Shown: piece after piece, positions 52,049-61,683 of the stretch
Position numbering within the stretch: position 1 is the stretch's first letter
Layout of the letters: the number at the start of each line of letters is the position of its first letter
From: Hespellia sp.
Lineage (GTDB): Bacteria > Bacillota > Clostridia > Lachnospirales > Lachnospiraceae
Length of the DNA stretch: 64,000 bases
Direction: 5' to 3'
Assembly: GCA_028694105.1 (NCBI GenBank)
Contig: JAQUUC010000003.1
Location: forward strand, 61,940-125,939
Made by a program: the position numbers and the translations under genes
Notes under the pieces: generated by a model
Databases searched by the model: none
The model's input: only the letters and a program-made list of their open reading frames with translations
Told to the model about the DNA's origin: nothing

Positions 52049-52900
52049 ATGAATCCAAAGAGCAAGAAAAAATTAAAAAAAGGTATCGGCTCTGCCGCTT
52101 CCGTCCTACTGATGATTTTACTGACACTGATTGTTTTGTTCCCAATTTACTGGCTGATCGTAACTTCCTTTAAGATGGAGTCGGAGATTTACCAGATTCC
52201 GCCGAGCCTGTTTCCGAGAAACCTGACCTTTGACAACTATCTGCATGCGCTGGTTGAGACAAAGCTTCCGCAGTATTTCTTAAACTCCATTATCTATACG
52301 GTCGGAACACTTCTTGTAGCGCTGCTCTGCGGGGCATTGGCGGCATACGCGATGAGCCGTTTCCGCTTCAAGGGAAAGAAAACCTATCTGCTCGTGATTC
52401 TGCTTTCACAGCTGATGCCGATGACGACACTGATCGTTCCACTGTATGTCAGCTTTGGAAAAATGAATCTTTTGAACAACCGCGTGGCGATGATTATCGT
52501 GTATGCAGCAATTCAGATTCCAATCGCAATCTGGCTGCTGATCGGATATTTTAACGGAATTCCGAAAGAGATTGACGAGGCGGCGATTATGGACGGGTGC
52601 ACGAGATGGCAGATTCTGACGAAAATTGTACTGCCGCTGGCAAAACCGGGACTGATGGCAGTTGGACTGAGCATCGCAATCTCTGTATGGCAGGAGCTGA
52701 TGCTCGCTATGACATTTACCAATCAGGACGAGCTTCGTCCACTGATGGCCGGTGTCAGTGCGGCAATCACGAAATCCGGAGTGCAGTGGGGACAGATTAC
52801 CGCGACAGGTGTGCTGGCACTGCTTCCGATGCTGATCGTATTTATTTTCTGTCAGAAATATCTGATTCAGGGTCTGACAGGCGGAGCGGTCAAAGGATAA
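52049..52900 (+). CDS. Sugar ABC transporter permease (MalG-like)
   Basis: 283 residues, six helices: SVLLMILLTLIVLFPIYWLIVTSFK, FAAYAMSRFRFKGK-type second helix (LAAYAMSRFRFKGKK) and the EAA loop KEIDEAAIMDGCTRWQILTKIVLPLAKPGL (about 171-200). It is the second half of the CUT1 importer, with its start in the GGGGGTACTGTAAG context after the first permease. With the MalF-like protein and the lipoprotein it forms the uptake system for the glycans processed by the following enzymes. Confidence 0.95.
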   Translation: MNPKSKKKLKKGIGSAASVLLMILLTLIVLFPIYWLIVTSFKMESEIYQIPPSLFPRNLTFDNYLHALVETKLPQYFLNSIIYTVGTLLVALLCGALAAYAMSRFRFKGKKTYLLVILLSQLMPMTTLIVPLYVSFGKMNLLNNRVAMIIVYAAIQIPIAIWLLIGYFNGIPKEIDEAAIMDGCTRWQILTKIVLPLAKPGLMAVGLSIAISVWQELMLAMTFTNQDELRPLMAGVSAAITKSGVQWGQITATGVLALLPMLIVFIFCQKYLIQGLTGGAVKG

Positions 52901-52915
52901 AAGAAGGGGAAAGAC

Positions 52916-53893
52916 ATGGCAGAATATACAATTACAGGATTTGGAACGATAGACGAAACCAGTGGATTTACGCGGGAGCAGGTGACACTGGATGGGAAAT
53001 TTAAGACCAAGAGCGATGGCGTGCAGGATATCTGGCGCACGGGAGATAAGAAGGTCGAGCTGATCAGCTTTGCGGAGCACACGCTCGGATATGTACATTC
53101 TTCGGTGGGGTATCCGGCGTATTATCCGGTACATCCGGTTAAGAAGGAACCGGTGAAGGCGGTCCTTATGGATCTGGATGGAACCACGGTCAAAAGTGAG
53201 GAGTTCTGGATCTGGATTATAGAAAAAACCGTAAACAGCCTTTTGGGAACAGATAAATTTGCATTCACACAGCGCGATATCCCATTTGTGTCGGGACACA
53301 GTGTGACGGAGCATCTGAAATACTGTATCGACCATTACTGTCCGGAGGCATCCATCGAGGATGCGAGAAATTATTATTTCTATCACACCAGCCGGGAAAT
53401 GAAAAAAATCATGGATGGAGAGGGCCGAAAGGACGCATTTGTCCCGACCGCCGGAGTCGGAGAATTTCTCAGAGAACTCAAGGCGAAGAAGATCAAAATC
53501 GGTCTGGTTACATCGGGGCTTTATGAAAAAGCATATCCGGAAATTTATTCCGCCTTCCAGAGTCTGAACATGGGGGATCCGAAGGAATTTTACGACTGCA
53601 TCATCACAGCGGGAGATGCTCTCGGGAAAGGGAAATGCGGAACACTCGGAGAACTTGAGGCAAAGCCGCACCCATGGCTGTATGCGGAGACGGCGACAGT
53701 AGGTCTTGGCATCCCGTTTGAGGAGCGGGCGCACGTCATCGGAATCGAGGACAGCGGAGCAGGCGTCAGTGCAATTCGTCTGGCAGGCTATTATACCGTC
53801 GGGATAGACGGCGGAAATATTGTAAAAAGCGGAACGCTGGGAATGTGCAATGCATACTGCAAAAGCTTTGACGATATTTTAAAACTGATTTAG
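52916..53893 (+). CDS. HAD-superfamily phosphatase with an unusual N-terminal extension
   Basis: 325 residues. The HAD core starts at about residue 80: KAVLMDLDGTTVKSEEF (nucleophile Asp86, Asp88), then GLVTSGLYEKAYPEIY (Ser/Thr motif II), the Lys in EAKPHPWLY, and GIEDSGAGVSAIRLAGYYTVGI (motif IV). It resembles beta-phosphoglucomutase/sugar-phosphatase types. The first about 78 residues (ITGFGTIDETSGFTREQVTLDGKFKTKSDG...) are not part of the HAD fold and have no family I know. In this operon it may act on mannose phosphates. AAGGGGAAAGAC precedes the ATG. Confidence 0.85.
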   Translation: MAEYTITGFGTIDETSGFTREQVTLDGKFKTKSDGVQDIWRTGDKKVELISFAEHTLGYVHSSVGYPAYYPVHPVKKEPVKAVLMDLDGTTVKSEEFWIWIIEKTVNSLLGTDKFAFTQRDIPFVSGHSVTEHLKYCIDHYCPEASIEDARNYYFYHTSREMKKIMDGEGRKDAFVPTAGVGEFLRELKAKKIKIGLVTSGLYEKAYPEIYSAFQSLNMGDPKEFYDCIITAGDALGKGKCGTLGELEAKPHPWLYAETATVGLGIPFEERAHVIGIEDSGAGVSAIRLAGYYTVGIDGGNIVKSGTLGMCNAYCKSFDDILKLI

Positions 53894-53901
53894 GAGGAAC
53901 T

Positions 53902-56730
53902 ATGGATCAGAAGAGAACAAATTACATTATTCCACATACCCACTGGGATCGGGAATGGCGGTATCCAATCTGGAAGAACCGGATGCTGTTGATTGAATTT
54001 ATGGATGAACTGTTAGAGACATTAGACCGGGACCCGCAGTATCACTGTTTCCTGCTGGATGGACAGGTGGCGCCGATCGATGACTATCTGGAGGTAAAGC
54101 CAGAAAACCGGGACCGGATTACAACATATATCGGGGAAGGAAGAATTGCGGTCGGTCCGTGGTATACCCTTCCAGATCTGTACCCGCTTGACGGGGAGTG
54201 CCTCGCACGGAATCTCTTAAAGGGAATCCGGACGGCGCAGGCGTATGGCAAATGCATGAAGGTCGGCTACAATTCGTTTGGCTGGGGACAGACGGCACAG
54301 TTCCCGCAGCTGTATAAAAAATTCGGCATGGACTTTATCATCTGTGCAAAAAAAGTATCGAAGGAACGGGCACCGGAAAGTGAGTTTATGTGGGAAGGAC
54401 CGGACGGGACGAGAATGCTGACGAGCCGTCTGGGTGACAATGCGAGAGCGAATTTCTATTTCTATACATATTTGTACGGAAAGTACGGAGTCCACTGCCT
54501 GAGTCACGAGTTCGCCTATAGCCCGGAGCTGTCCGGAACAGCAGTGCACCATGCGGATATGGGGCATGAGGATGAAGACTACTTTATGGTTACACCGCGT
54601 TATTCCTATGAAAAAGAGTGGCTGACCAAAGGATTTCAGGATGCCGCAAAGGGAACAGAGGACACGCTGGACAAAGCGCACAGACTGTACCTGAACGGAA
54701 CGGACTTTTCGACCCCGCATCCGGAGCTTACGGAGATGATACAGGATTTAAAAGAGCTGTTTCCGGAGGAGGAATTCGTCAATACAAGGCTGGAGGAGTA
54801 TGCAGAAAAACTCCATGAAACGCTGGAGGAGGGGGAACTTCGCACGGTATTCGGAGAGCTGCGTGACGGCCCGGCGTGCGACTGTTCCGGCAATGCACTG
54901 GCATCCCGGATGTATCTGAAGCTTTTGAATAAAAAGGCGGAAAACGTGCTGCTTCGGCAGGCGGAACCGTTTATGGCGGCCAGCTACCTGCTTGGAAATG
55001 GTTACGAAAGTGGATATCTGTTTAAAGCATGGGATTATATGGTGAAGTCACACCCGCACGATTCTATCAACGGAGTTACACAGGATAAGACGGCGGATGA
55101 TGTAGAATATCGTCTGAATCAGGCAGCCGAGATGGGGCAGGTGCTGATGGATACGGCGGCATATCAGATCATCAAAAATCTGAAGCTTAAGACAAAGCCG
55201 GGGCAGCAGGCGCTGATTCTGTTTAATCCGCTGCCGTTTGAGACCGCGGAGGTGTGCACCATATCTGTGAATACTCCGAAGGAGGAGTCTGTCTGGAGCA
55301 TGACCGCAACAGATTCATGCGGACACAGCCTCGGGCTGCAGGAGACTGCAAGAGATGAAAAGGTATATCCGGTGCACGACTTAGAAGCCAGACCATGGCC
55401 CTTTGCGACAGACCGGCATCTCTGTTATCTGGAGACCGGGAAGATTCCGGCGATGGGATATAAGGTGGTCTATCTGGAAGCAAAATCACATTTTGCGCGC
55501 ACACATTTTTACTGGATGGAAATGAGAAAATCGCAGGGACACGATATCTGTTCCACCGACAATGTGCTGGAAAACGATTATCTGAAGGTGGTCGTAAACA
55601 GCAACGGAAGCCTGAATATGCTGGACAAACAGACCGGGCTGAGCTACGAGAATCTTCATTATTTCGAGGATGCCGGGGATGTGGGCAATTACTGGGCATA
55701 TTATCCGCCTTATCACAACCAGATTCACACGACGCTGACCGATCATGCGGACGTGTGGTGTGAGGATAACGGGCCGCTGTCGGCGACCTTGGGAATCCGT
55801 TATCACATGGAACTTCCGGTGAAGGGGTATGAATCAAAATGCGGCATTTATGGAGCAGGCAGCAGAAGCGAGGAAACCACAGCGTATGAAATCATTTCCC
55901 ATATCACACTGACGAAAGAGGCGAAGAGCCTGCGGGTTCATACAGCAGTAAATAATCACATAGAGAATCACCGTCTGCGGGTTGCATTTCCAACCGGAAT
56001 ACAGGCAGATACGGTAGATACGGCAGGACATTTCTGTGTCGATCGGCGGCCGGCTCATCCGGTGAAGGATGAGGAGGGAAATTATGATCCGGAGATGCGG
56101 ACCCTGCCGATGCAGATGTTTGCGGATGTGAGCGATGCGACAAAAGGTCTTGGAATCGTCAATAACTGCTTTACGGAATATGAGATGAAGGATGACCAGA
56201 CACTGTATTTTACACTGTTTCGAGCTATGGGCAACATGATCGTAACCTGGTGGGAGGCAGTCGGAGAATTTCCGGGCAAGATGGGAAGCCAGCTGCAGAG
56301 AAACATGGAATTTGATTATGCCATTTATCCACATACCGGAAACTGGGAGTCTTCACAGATTTATGCGGAGGCGAGAGCACTGAATGCACCGGTGATGTCT
56401 TATCAGATTACGGGGAAATGCTGGGGAGAACTTCCGGAAGAGCAGTCCTTTCTGCGCATAGAGGACCGCAATCTGCAGCTGTCCGCGTGGAAGAAATGTG
56501 AGGACAGGGAAAGCCTGATTCTCAGAGTCTATAATCCAACGGGGCAGGCAATCCGCACAGAAATTTCGGTGACGGTTCCGGGAATGGCTCCGGTGCAGGT
56601 GTATCTGTGCAATATGAACGAAGAGAGAATGGAAGATACAGTCACGCAGACGGCAGATGGCTGGATTGCAGAGGCAGAAAGCAATGAAATCCAAACCTAT
56701 GAAATCGTGACGAAAGCGGGGGAGGAATGA
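53902..56730 (+). CDS. Glycoside hydrolase family 38 alpha-mannosidase-like protein with Asn at the nucleophile site
   Basis: 942 residues, cytoplasmic, full GH38 length. It has the metal motif PHTHWDREWR (His12, His14, Asp16), GPWYTLPDLYPLDGE, SHPHDSINGVTQDKTADDVEYRLNQA (middle domain) and typical C-terminal beta domains (LRVHTAVNNHIENHRLRVAFPTG). In place of the usual PDxFGH...PQ nucleophile segment it reads VGYNSFGWGQTAQFPQL, so residue 124 is Asn (codon AAT) where the catalytic Asp is expected. Either the enzyme uses another residue or mechanism, or it has a changed role. GGAGG precedes the ATG. It lies between the HAD gene and manA. Confidence 0.85.
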   Translation: MDQKRTNYIIPHTHWDREWRYPIWKNRMLLIEFMDELLETLDRDPQYHCFLLDGQVAPIDDYLEVKPENRDRITTYIGEGRIAVGPWYTLPDLYPLDGECLARNLLKGIRTAQAYGKCMKVGYNSFGWGQTAQFPQLYKKFGMDFIICAKKVSKERAPESEFMWEGPDGTRMLTSRLGDNARANFYFYTYLYGKYGVHCLSHEFAYSPELSGTAVHHADMGHEDEDYFMVTPRYSYEKEWLTKGFQDAAKGTEDTLDKAHRLYLNGTDFSTPHPELTEMIQDLKELFPEEEFVNTRLEEYAEKLHETLEEGELRTVFGELRDGPACDCSGNALASRMYLKLLNKKAENVLLRQAEPFMAASYLLGNGYESGYLFKAWDYMVKSHPHDSINGVTQDKTADDVEYRLNQAAEMGQVLMDTAAYQIIKNLKLKTKPGQQALILFNPLPFETAEVCTISVNTPKEESVWSMTATDSCGHSLGLQETARDEKVYPVHDLEARPWPFATDRHLCYLETGKIPAMGYKVVYLEAKSHFARTHFYWMEMRKSQGHDICSTDNVLENDYLKVVVNSNGSLNMLDKQTGLSYENLHYFEDAGDVGNYWAYYPPYHNQIHTTLTDHADVWCEDNGPLSATLGIRYHMELPVKGYESKCGIYGAGSRSEETTAYEIISHITLTKEAKSLRVHTAVNNHIENHRLRVAFPTGIQADTVDTAGHFCVDRRPAHPVKDEEGNYDPEMRTLPMQMFADVSDATKGLGIVNNCFTEYEMKDDQTLYFTLFRAMGNMIVTWWEAVGEFPGKMGSQLQRNMEFDYAIYPHTGNWESSQIYAEARALNAPVMSYQITGKCWGELPEEQSFLRIEDRNLQLSAWKKCEDRESLILRVYNPTGQAIRTEISVTVPGMAPVQVYLCNMNEERMEDTVTQTADGWIAEAESNEIQTYEIVTKAGEE

Positions 56731-56732
56731 CG

Positions 56733-57671
56733 ATGTTTCGAATGTATCCGAGCTGTAAAGAATATCTGTGGGGCGGAACCCGGTTAAAACAAAACTTTCA
56801 TAAAGTATACGCCGGAGACACGCTGGCGGAGACGTGGGAACTTTCCTGCCATGAGGATGGCCCCTGCTATATTGCCGAGGGAAAATATGCGGGACTGACA
56901 CTGAACGAATATATCCGCACAGAGGGCAGAAAGGTTCTGGGAAAACAGGCGGAGCGGTTTGAGCAGTTTCCCATACTGATTAAGCTGATCGATGCCGCCG
57001 ATGACCTGTCGATTCAGGTACATCCGGGAAATGCGTACGCACTGGAAAACGAACATCAATACGGCAAAATGGAAATGTGGTATATCGTGGACTGTGAAGA
57101 GGGGGCCAGCGTATACTATGGATTTGCCAGAGAAGTATCCAGAGAGGAGTTCGAGGAGCGCATCCGAAATAAGACGCTTTTGGAGGTTCTGAACAAGGTG
57201 TATGTAAAAAAAGGCGACGTGCTGTTTATTGAGCCGGGAACCATCCACGCAATCGGAAAAGGAAATGTGATTGCCGAGATTCAGCAGAATTCGAATGTGA
57301 CTTACCGGGTATACGATTACGGCAGAAAGGATAAGAACGGAAAAGAGCGGGATCTGCATATCGACAAAGCATTGCAGGTGACACAGAGAAGCCCGATCAA
57401 AAACCAGAAATCCTTCGAGCCGCATATTGCATCCTGCGAGTATTTCACGGTGGATAAGCTGGTGCTCGACGGCACGATCATGAAGTGCATGTCAGGAAAT
57501 GTGGATTCGGCAACATTTGTAAGTCTGCTGGTGATCGATGGGGAAGGATGGATTCACGCTGAGGGCGAGACCATTGCATTTCAAAAGGGAGACAGCCTTT
57601 TTGTGTCGGCAGATACCGGAAACTATAACATAGAGGGCACGTGTGAGATATTGATTACCACACTGCGATAA
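56733..57671 (+). CDS. manA: Mannose-6-phosphate isomerase, class I
   Basis: 312 residues. It turns mannose-6-phosphate into fructose-6-phosphate. Motifs are YPSCKEYLWGGTRLKQNF, LIKLIDAADDLSIQVHPGN (Gln/His zinc ligands), GKMEMWYIVD (Glu) and FIEPGTIHAIGKGNVIAEIQQNSNVTYRVYDYGR. It is a compact bacterial type. Two ATGs are possible; the second (56733) has GGAGG 7 nt upstream and gives MFRMYPS, while the first at 56727 overlaps the preceding stop. It completes the path from mannosides to glycolysis in this operon. Confidence 0.96.
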   Translation: MFRMYPSCKEYLWGGTRLKQNFHKVYAGDTLAETWELSCHEDGPCYIAEGKYAGLTLNEYIRTEGRKVLGKQAERFEQFPILIKLIDAADDLSIQVHPGNAYALENEHQYGKMEMWYIVDCEEGASVYYGFAREVSREEFEERIRNKTLLEVLNKVYVKKGDVLFIEPGTIHAIGKGNVIAEIQQNSNVTYRVYDYGRKDKNGKERDLHIDKALQVTQRSPIKNQKSFEPHIASCEYFTVDKLVLDGTIMKCMSGNVDSATFVSLLVIDGEGWIHAEGETIAFQKGDSLFVSADTGNYNIEGTCEILITTLR

Positions 57672-57689
57672 TCGAAAGGAGAAAACAAG

Positions 57690-60600
57690 GTGAGAGCAAA
57701 AAAATGGGCAACAAAAATGCTGTCCGGTACACTGGCATTTACGCTGTGCGGTGGGTTAGTATTAGCCGGATTGAAACCACTGACGGCGGAAGCAGCCGGA
57801 AACGACTGGGAAAATGTACAGGAAATTCTTTCCCACTATCATGGAGAATGGGATAATCAGGATTATGAGGGCGCACTGACAGACCGCATGCCCCATACGG
57901 CACTGCTGGGAAACGGTGATGTCGGAGCCACATCCTATGGCACAAAAGGCGAAAAGACGTATCTTATTTCAAAAAGCGATTTCTGGAATTATAACGGAGC
58001 ACCGCTTCCGGTCGGAGGCATTACCATCCGAAAGGCGCGCGATGGTGAATTGCCGGAAAACAAGAATCTGACACAGAAGATTGAAGCAGTCACTGCGGGA
58101 AATCACTTTAATGAATTCGCACCGGAGAGAACCATTTCCGGGTATACAAAGGGCATGGAAGGCTGGGTAACCAATCCGGGAAAAGAGCAGTGGATTGCAT
58201 ACCAGTTCAGCGAGAAGGTAACCATCGGACACTGGATTTTAGTCGGAGACGGCGGTTCCAGAGGAGAGGGCCAGCAGGCGAACAATCCAAAGGATTTTCG
58301 TATGGAAATCAGTGATGACGGGAATAACTGGACGACGGTGGATACGGTGACAGAAAATCACAAGGGAATCGTAGACCACTATCTGGTCACACCGGTTCAG
58401 ACAACGTATGTACGGTTCTATTTTACAAGCCCGACACAGGAATCAGACGATGATTCCAGAAATAATCCAAGAGCACGTGTGGCTCAGGTCTATTTTTATG
58501 AGGACAATGCCCCGGCTGCCGGTGTATCAAAGGGTGACAATCTGGCACAGAGCCGCAGCGACATTAAGGCGAGCAGCATACATGAAAACTTTACGCCAGA
58601 CCGGGCGATTGACGGAACATTTACATATGGAAATGAAGGCTGGGTTACGGGTGTAGAAAGAAATCCGTGGATCGCATTGAAATTCAATGAGCCAGTCCAG
58701 CTCGGATATTATGAAATGATGGGTGATTCGGCAATCCGTCCGAATGGAAGCGAGGCAAATAATCCGCGCAGCTTCCGGGTGCAGACCAGTAATGATGATG
58801 CGGTCTGGGATACAGAGAACCCGGACGCAGAGAATTTGTGGACAACAGTGGCAACGGTCACAGACAATGCAAATGGCATGATGACGGGAGCGCTCGACAC
58901 TCCGGTTTCCGCGAAATATGTTCGCATTTACTTTGATCAGGCGGTTCAGTCTGCGGATGAGTCAAATCCAAGAGCAAGAATCGGAAGATTAGAATTATAC
59001 GGACAGGCTCCGGCCACATCGGTTGACGGTGACGGAAGCGGTGTCTATGAAGGTTCGGCACCGGGCGAAGCGCAGCCGGACAGTCCGTTTCAGGAACAGA
59101 TGAATCTGAGTACGGCAGATGTGGACACCAGCATGTCCTTTGGAGAGACGCAGACGGATGTGAATACGTGGATTGCAGAAGGGAAAAATCTTCTGGTTAC
59201 GAAAATTACGGTAAAACCGGAAATGCCAGATGTCAATCTGGAAATCAGCACATGGGCAAAGTCAGACAATCCGAAATTCCCGGCAGCGGTGAAAGAGGAA
59301 AACGGTGTAGCCTATGTATCACGGCAGACGGAGAAAAAGAATGATGACGGAGCTTATGTGTCGGAGGCAGCGATGGCAACGCGCATCATAGGAACCGATG
59401 TGACAAATCAGGAAGTAAAGGATGACAAAAAGAGTGTTTCCCAATATGTGACACTGAAAGCGGGCGAGACCATGTATGTTGTAACCGGTATCGGTGGCGG
59501 CGGACAGACATATCAGGCATCGGACATGTCTCTGATCGGAGAAAATCCGGTGACAGAAGCCGGACAGCTCATTCAGGCGGCAGAATCCGCAGATGCCATT
59601 CAGACAATGAGAGAGGAACACAACACATGGTGGAGTGAATACTGGAGCCGCTCCTATGTGGATTTTGGAACCGATGACGAAAATCTCAATCAGATTCAGT
59701 CCTACTATTATGGCTCCCTTTATTTGCTGGGCTCAGCACTCAGGGCAGATGGAATCGCATCCGGTCTCTACGGAATCTGGCACACAACCGATTCACCGAC
59801 CTGGAGTTCGGATTATCATCTGAATTACAATTTTATCAGTGCATACTATGGGCTGGATTCCAGCAACCGCGCCGAATTCACACTGCCGGCGGGACAGGCA
59901 CTGCTCGATTATATGCCGAAAGGCCAGGCGAGAGCGGAGCGTACGGAACAGCTGCGAAGAATCGTACCGGAGGAACAGCAGGATTTTCTCAATCAAAAGA
60001 TTGCAGCTGGAGAAATTGATGCAGTAAACGGCATTTCGGGTGCAATTTTGTATCCGGTCGGAATCGGTCCATTTGGAACAACCGCAGATGATAATTATCA
60101 CAGAGAAGGTATGAATGCGGCATACAGCATTTATCCAATGATCGAGTATTACGAATATGCACAGGATAAAGAGTATCTCGAAAACAACGTGTATGAATAT
60201 ATGAAAAAATGTGCAGCATTTTATGAAAAATGGCTGGCAAAAGAAGAGCAGGACGGAAGTTATACGTACAATATTTACGCAGGATATAACGAGGGTTCCT
60301 GGTCGAAAAATCCGGCGGTCGAGCTGAGCGTTGTAAAGAATCTGTTTTCACAGCTCCTAAAATACAGCGATTTACTTGGCCGGGATTCCGATAAACAGGA
60401 TATCTGGAAAGATATTCTCACACATCTGCCGAAACAGCCGACTGTTGAGGTAAATGGAAAAAGCGTTCTTGCACTGGCAAGTGAAGAATGGCGAAACGGA
60501 CAGTGGACCGCGATGGAAAGTCCAATTCCGGGAGATGGAAATGCAATCCCGCTGGACGCAATGATTCCGGGAAATGTATTTAATCATTTTTCTTCACCGG

Positions 60601-61484
60601 AAGATCTTGATCTTGTGAAGAATACGATTCAGACCTTTATTGACAATGGCAATCCGTGGGATCAGAATAATAACTTCCCAAGAATCTTTCCGGAAGCAGT
60701 AGAATCAGGCTTCGATGTTCAAACGGTAGTAAATGGACTGTCAGATGTCCTGAGGAATAAACAGCAGAAAAATCTGGCGGTAGATGACGGGGCACATGGA
60801 ATCGAGAAGGCCGGATCGATCGAGACAGTCAATCAGATGCTGCTCAACAGCGAAAATGATATGATTGAGGTCTTCCCGAACTGGTTAGAAGGAAAGAACG
60901 CCCAGTATCATAATCTCGGTGCAAAAGGTGGATTCACGGTATCGGCATCCTATGATGGCGCTCAGAATGCAGTGAACTCGCTTGAAGTTACCAGCAAGAA
61001 CGGAAAAGACTGCCGGCTTATCAGCCCATGGGGAAAGAAGGTGGTCGTAAAGGATGCCGACGGCAATCTTGTAAAGAGTACAAAGGAAAAGATTCCGTAT
61101 TACAGTCAGATTCAGACGGACGAAAATCCGGGTGGATATTACGATGGAACACTTGTCTGCTTCCAGACAGAAAGCGGAAAGACGTATCATCTGGAAGTGT
61201 CTGACGAGTCCGATGTGACAGACCCGACTCCGGACGATCCGAAGGACGATCCGAAGGATGATCCAAAGGATGATCCCAAAGATAATCCGACGCAGGACGA
61301 TGGGAACAAGAAACCTTCCAACGGAGATGTATCGAAGGTGGATCCTTCGAATACGAACAAGAACAGCAAGAATAAAAAGGCTGTCAAAACGGGGGATGAG
61401 ACACAGGTATTTCCATTTGTTGTGCTTGCAGGTGTGAGTCTGGTTGCATTGGCAGGAGTTGCCGTGCGCAGAAGGAAATTGTAA
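57690..61484 (+). CDS. Cell-wall-anchored GH95-like glycosidase with two discoidin domains
   Basis: 1264 residues, GTG start with AAAGGAG upstream. A signal peptide (cut near AEAAG) is followed by the start of a GH95-type beta-sandwich (RMPHTALLGNGDVGATSYG). That is interrupted at about 126-436 by two F5/8C (discoidin) carbohydrate-binding domains (AVTAGNHFNEFAPERTISG; ASSIHENFTPDRAIDGTF). The sandwich resumes at about 465 (MNLSTADVDTSM, NLLVTKITV), then an (alpha/alpha)6 barrel with TWSSDYHLNYN (about 702-712). The C-terminus has four DDPK units, a VKTGDE sorting-type signal, a helix and RRRKL. GH95 members cut alpha-fucosides or alpha-L-galactosides. The exact substrate is open. Confidence 0.85.
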   Translation: MRAKKWATKMLSGTLAFTLCGGLVLAGLKPLTAEAAGNDWENVQEILSHYHGEWDNQDYEGALTDRMPHTALLGNGDVGATSYGTKGEKTYLISKSDFWNYNGAPLPVGGITIRKARDGELPENKNLTQKIEAVTAGNHFNEFAPERTISGYTKGMEGWVTNPGKEQWIAYQFSEKVTIGHWILVGDGGSRGEGQQANNPKDFRMEISDDGNNWTTVDTVTENHKGIVDHYLVTPVQTTYVRFYFTSPTQESDDDSRNNPRARVAQVYFYEDNAPAAGVSKGDNLAQSRSDIKASSIHENFTPDRAIDGTFTYGNEGWVTGVERNPWIALKFNEPVQLGYYEMMGDSAIRPNGSEANNPRSFRVQTSNDDAVWDTENPDAENLWTTVATVTDNANGMMTGALDTPVSAKYVRIYFDQAVQSADESNPRARIGRLELYGQAPATSVDGDGSGVYEGSAPGEAQPDSPFQEQMNLSTADVDTSMSFGETQTDVNTWIAEGKNLLVTKITVKPEMPDVNLEISTWAKSDNPKFPAAVKEENGVAYVSRQTEKKNDDGAYVSEAAMATRIIGTDVTNQEVKDDKKSVSQYVTLKAGETMYVVTGIGGGGQTYQASDMSLIGENPVTEAGQLIQAAESADAIQTMREEHNTWWSEYWSRSYVDFGTDDENLNQIQSYYYGSLYLLGSALRADGIASGLYGIWHTTDSPTWSSDYHLNYNFISAYYGLDSSNRAEFTLPAGQALLDYMPKGQARAERTEQLRRIVPEEQQDFLNQKIAAGEIDAVNGISGAILYPVGIGPFGTTADDNYHREGMNAAYSIYPMIEYYEYAQDKEYLENNVYEYMKKCAAFYEKWLAKEEQDGSYTYNIYAGYNEGSWSKNPAVELSVVKNLFSQLLKYSDLLGRDSDKQDIWKDILTHLPKQPTVEVNGKSVLALASEEWRNGQWTAMESPIPGDGNAIPLDAMIPGNVFNHFSSPEDLDLVKNTIQTFIDNGNPWDQNNNFPRIFPEAVESGFDVQTVVNGLSDVLRNKQQKNLAVDDGAHGIEKAGSIETVNQMLLNSENDMIEVFPNWLEGKNAQYHNLGAKGGFTVSASYDGAQNAVNSLEVTSKNGKDCRLISPWGKKVVVKDADGNLVKSTKEKIPYYSQIQTDENPGGYYDGTLVCFQTESGKTYHLEVSDESDVTDPTPDDPKDDPKDDPKDDPKDNPTQDDGNKKPSNGDVSKVDPSNTNKNSKNKKAVKTGDETQVFPFVVLAGVSLVALAGVAVRRRKL
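61233..61280 (+). repeat. Four 12-bp coding repeats (DDPK linker)
   Basis: Units at 61233, 61245, 61257 and 61269 read GACGATCCGAAG or close variants, then a decayed fifth. They encode a stiff, charged Asp-Asp-Pro-Lys spacer just before the wall-anchor signal. The first two units are identical, so copy number may vary by slippage. Confidence 0.85.
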
Positions 61485-61496
61485 AGTTATTCATAA

Positions 61497-61546
61497 ATAT
61501 GATAAAGTGCTTTTCTGATATGTGAAAGTGCTTTATCATATTTTTT
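61497..61546 (+). terminator. Intrinsic terminator at the end of the glycan operon
   Basis: ATATGATAAAG / CTTTATCATAT form an 11-bp perfect stem with a 23-nt loop, followed by a six-T run. Confidence 0.75.
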
Positions 61547-61581
61547 ATGTAATGGGGCTGTAAAAAAGTTGGAGCATATAT

Positions 61582-61610
61582 TTGTAAATTGCTTTTTTAT
61601 CTAGTATAAT
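61582..61610 (+). promoter_or_regulatory. Promoter of the rhomboid/AEC/panE group
   Basis: TTGTAA (61582-61587), 17 bp, TATAAT (61605-61610), about 70 nt before the rhomboid gene ATG. Confidence 0.6.
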
Positions 61611-61683
61611 AAACGAGTCACAGTTTCAGGACTTCGTGTAAAAGGGTTAAAATACTGTGCTAAATGCGACAGGAGGACAATAG

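Noticed and set aside
52406..53734. A 442-codon antisense frame
   Set aside because: It lies opposite the well-supported MalG-like permease and HAD genes, is rich in His, Arg and Cys as antisense frames are, and has no start signal.
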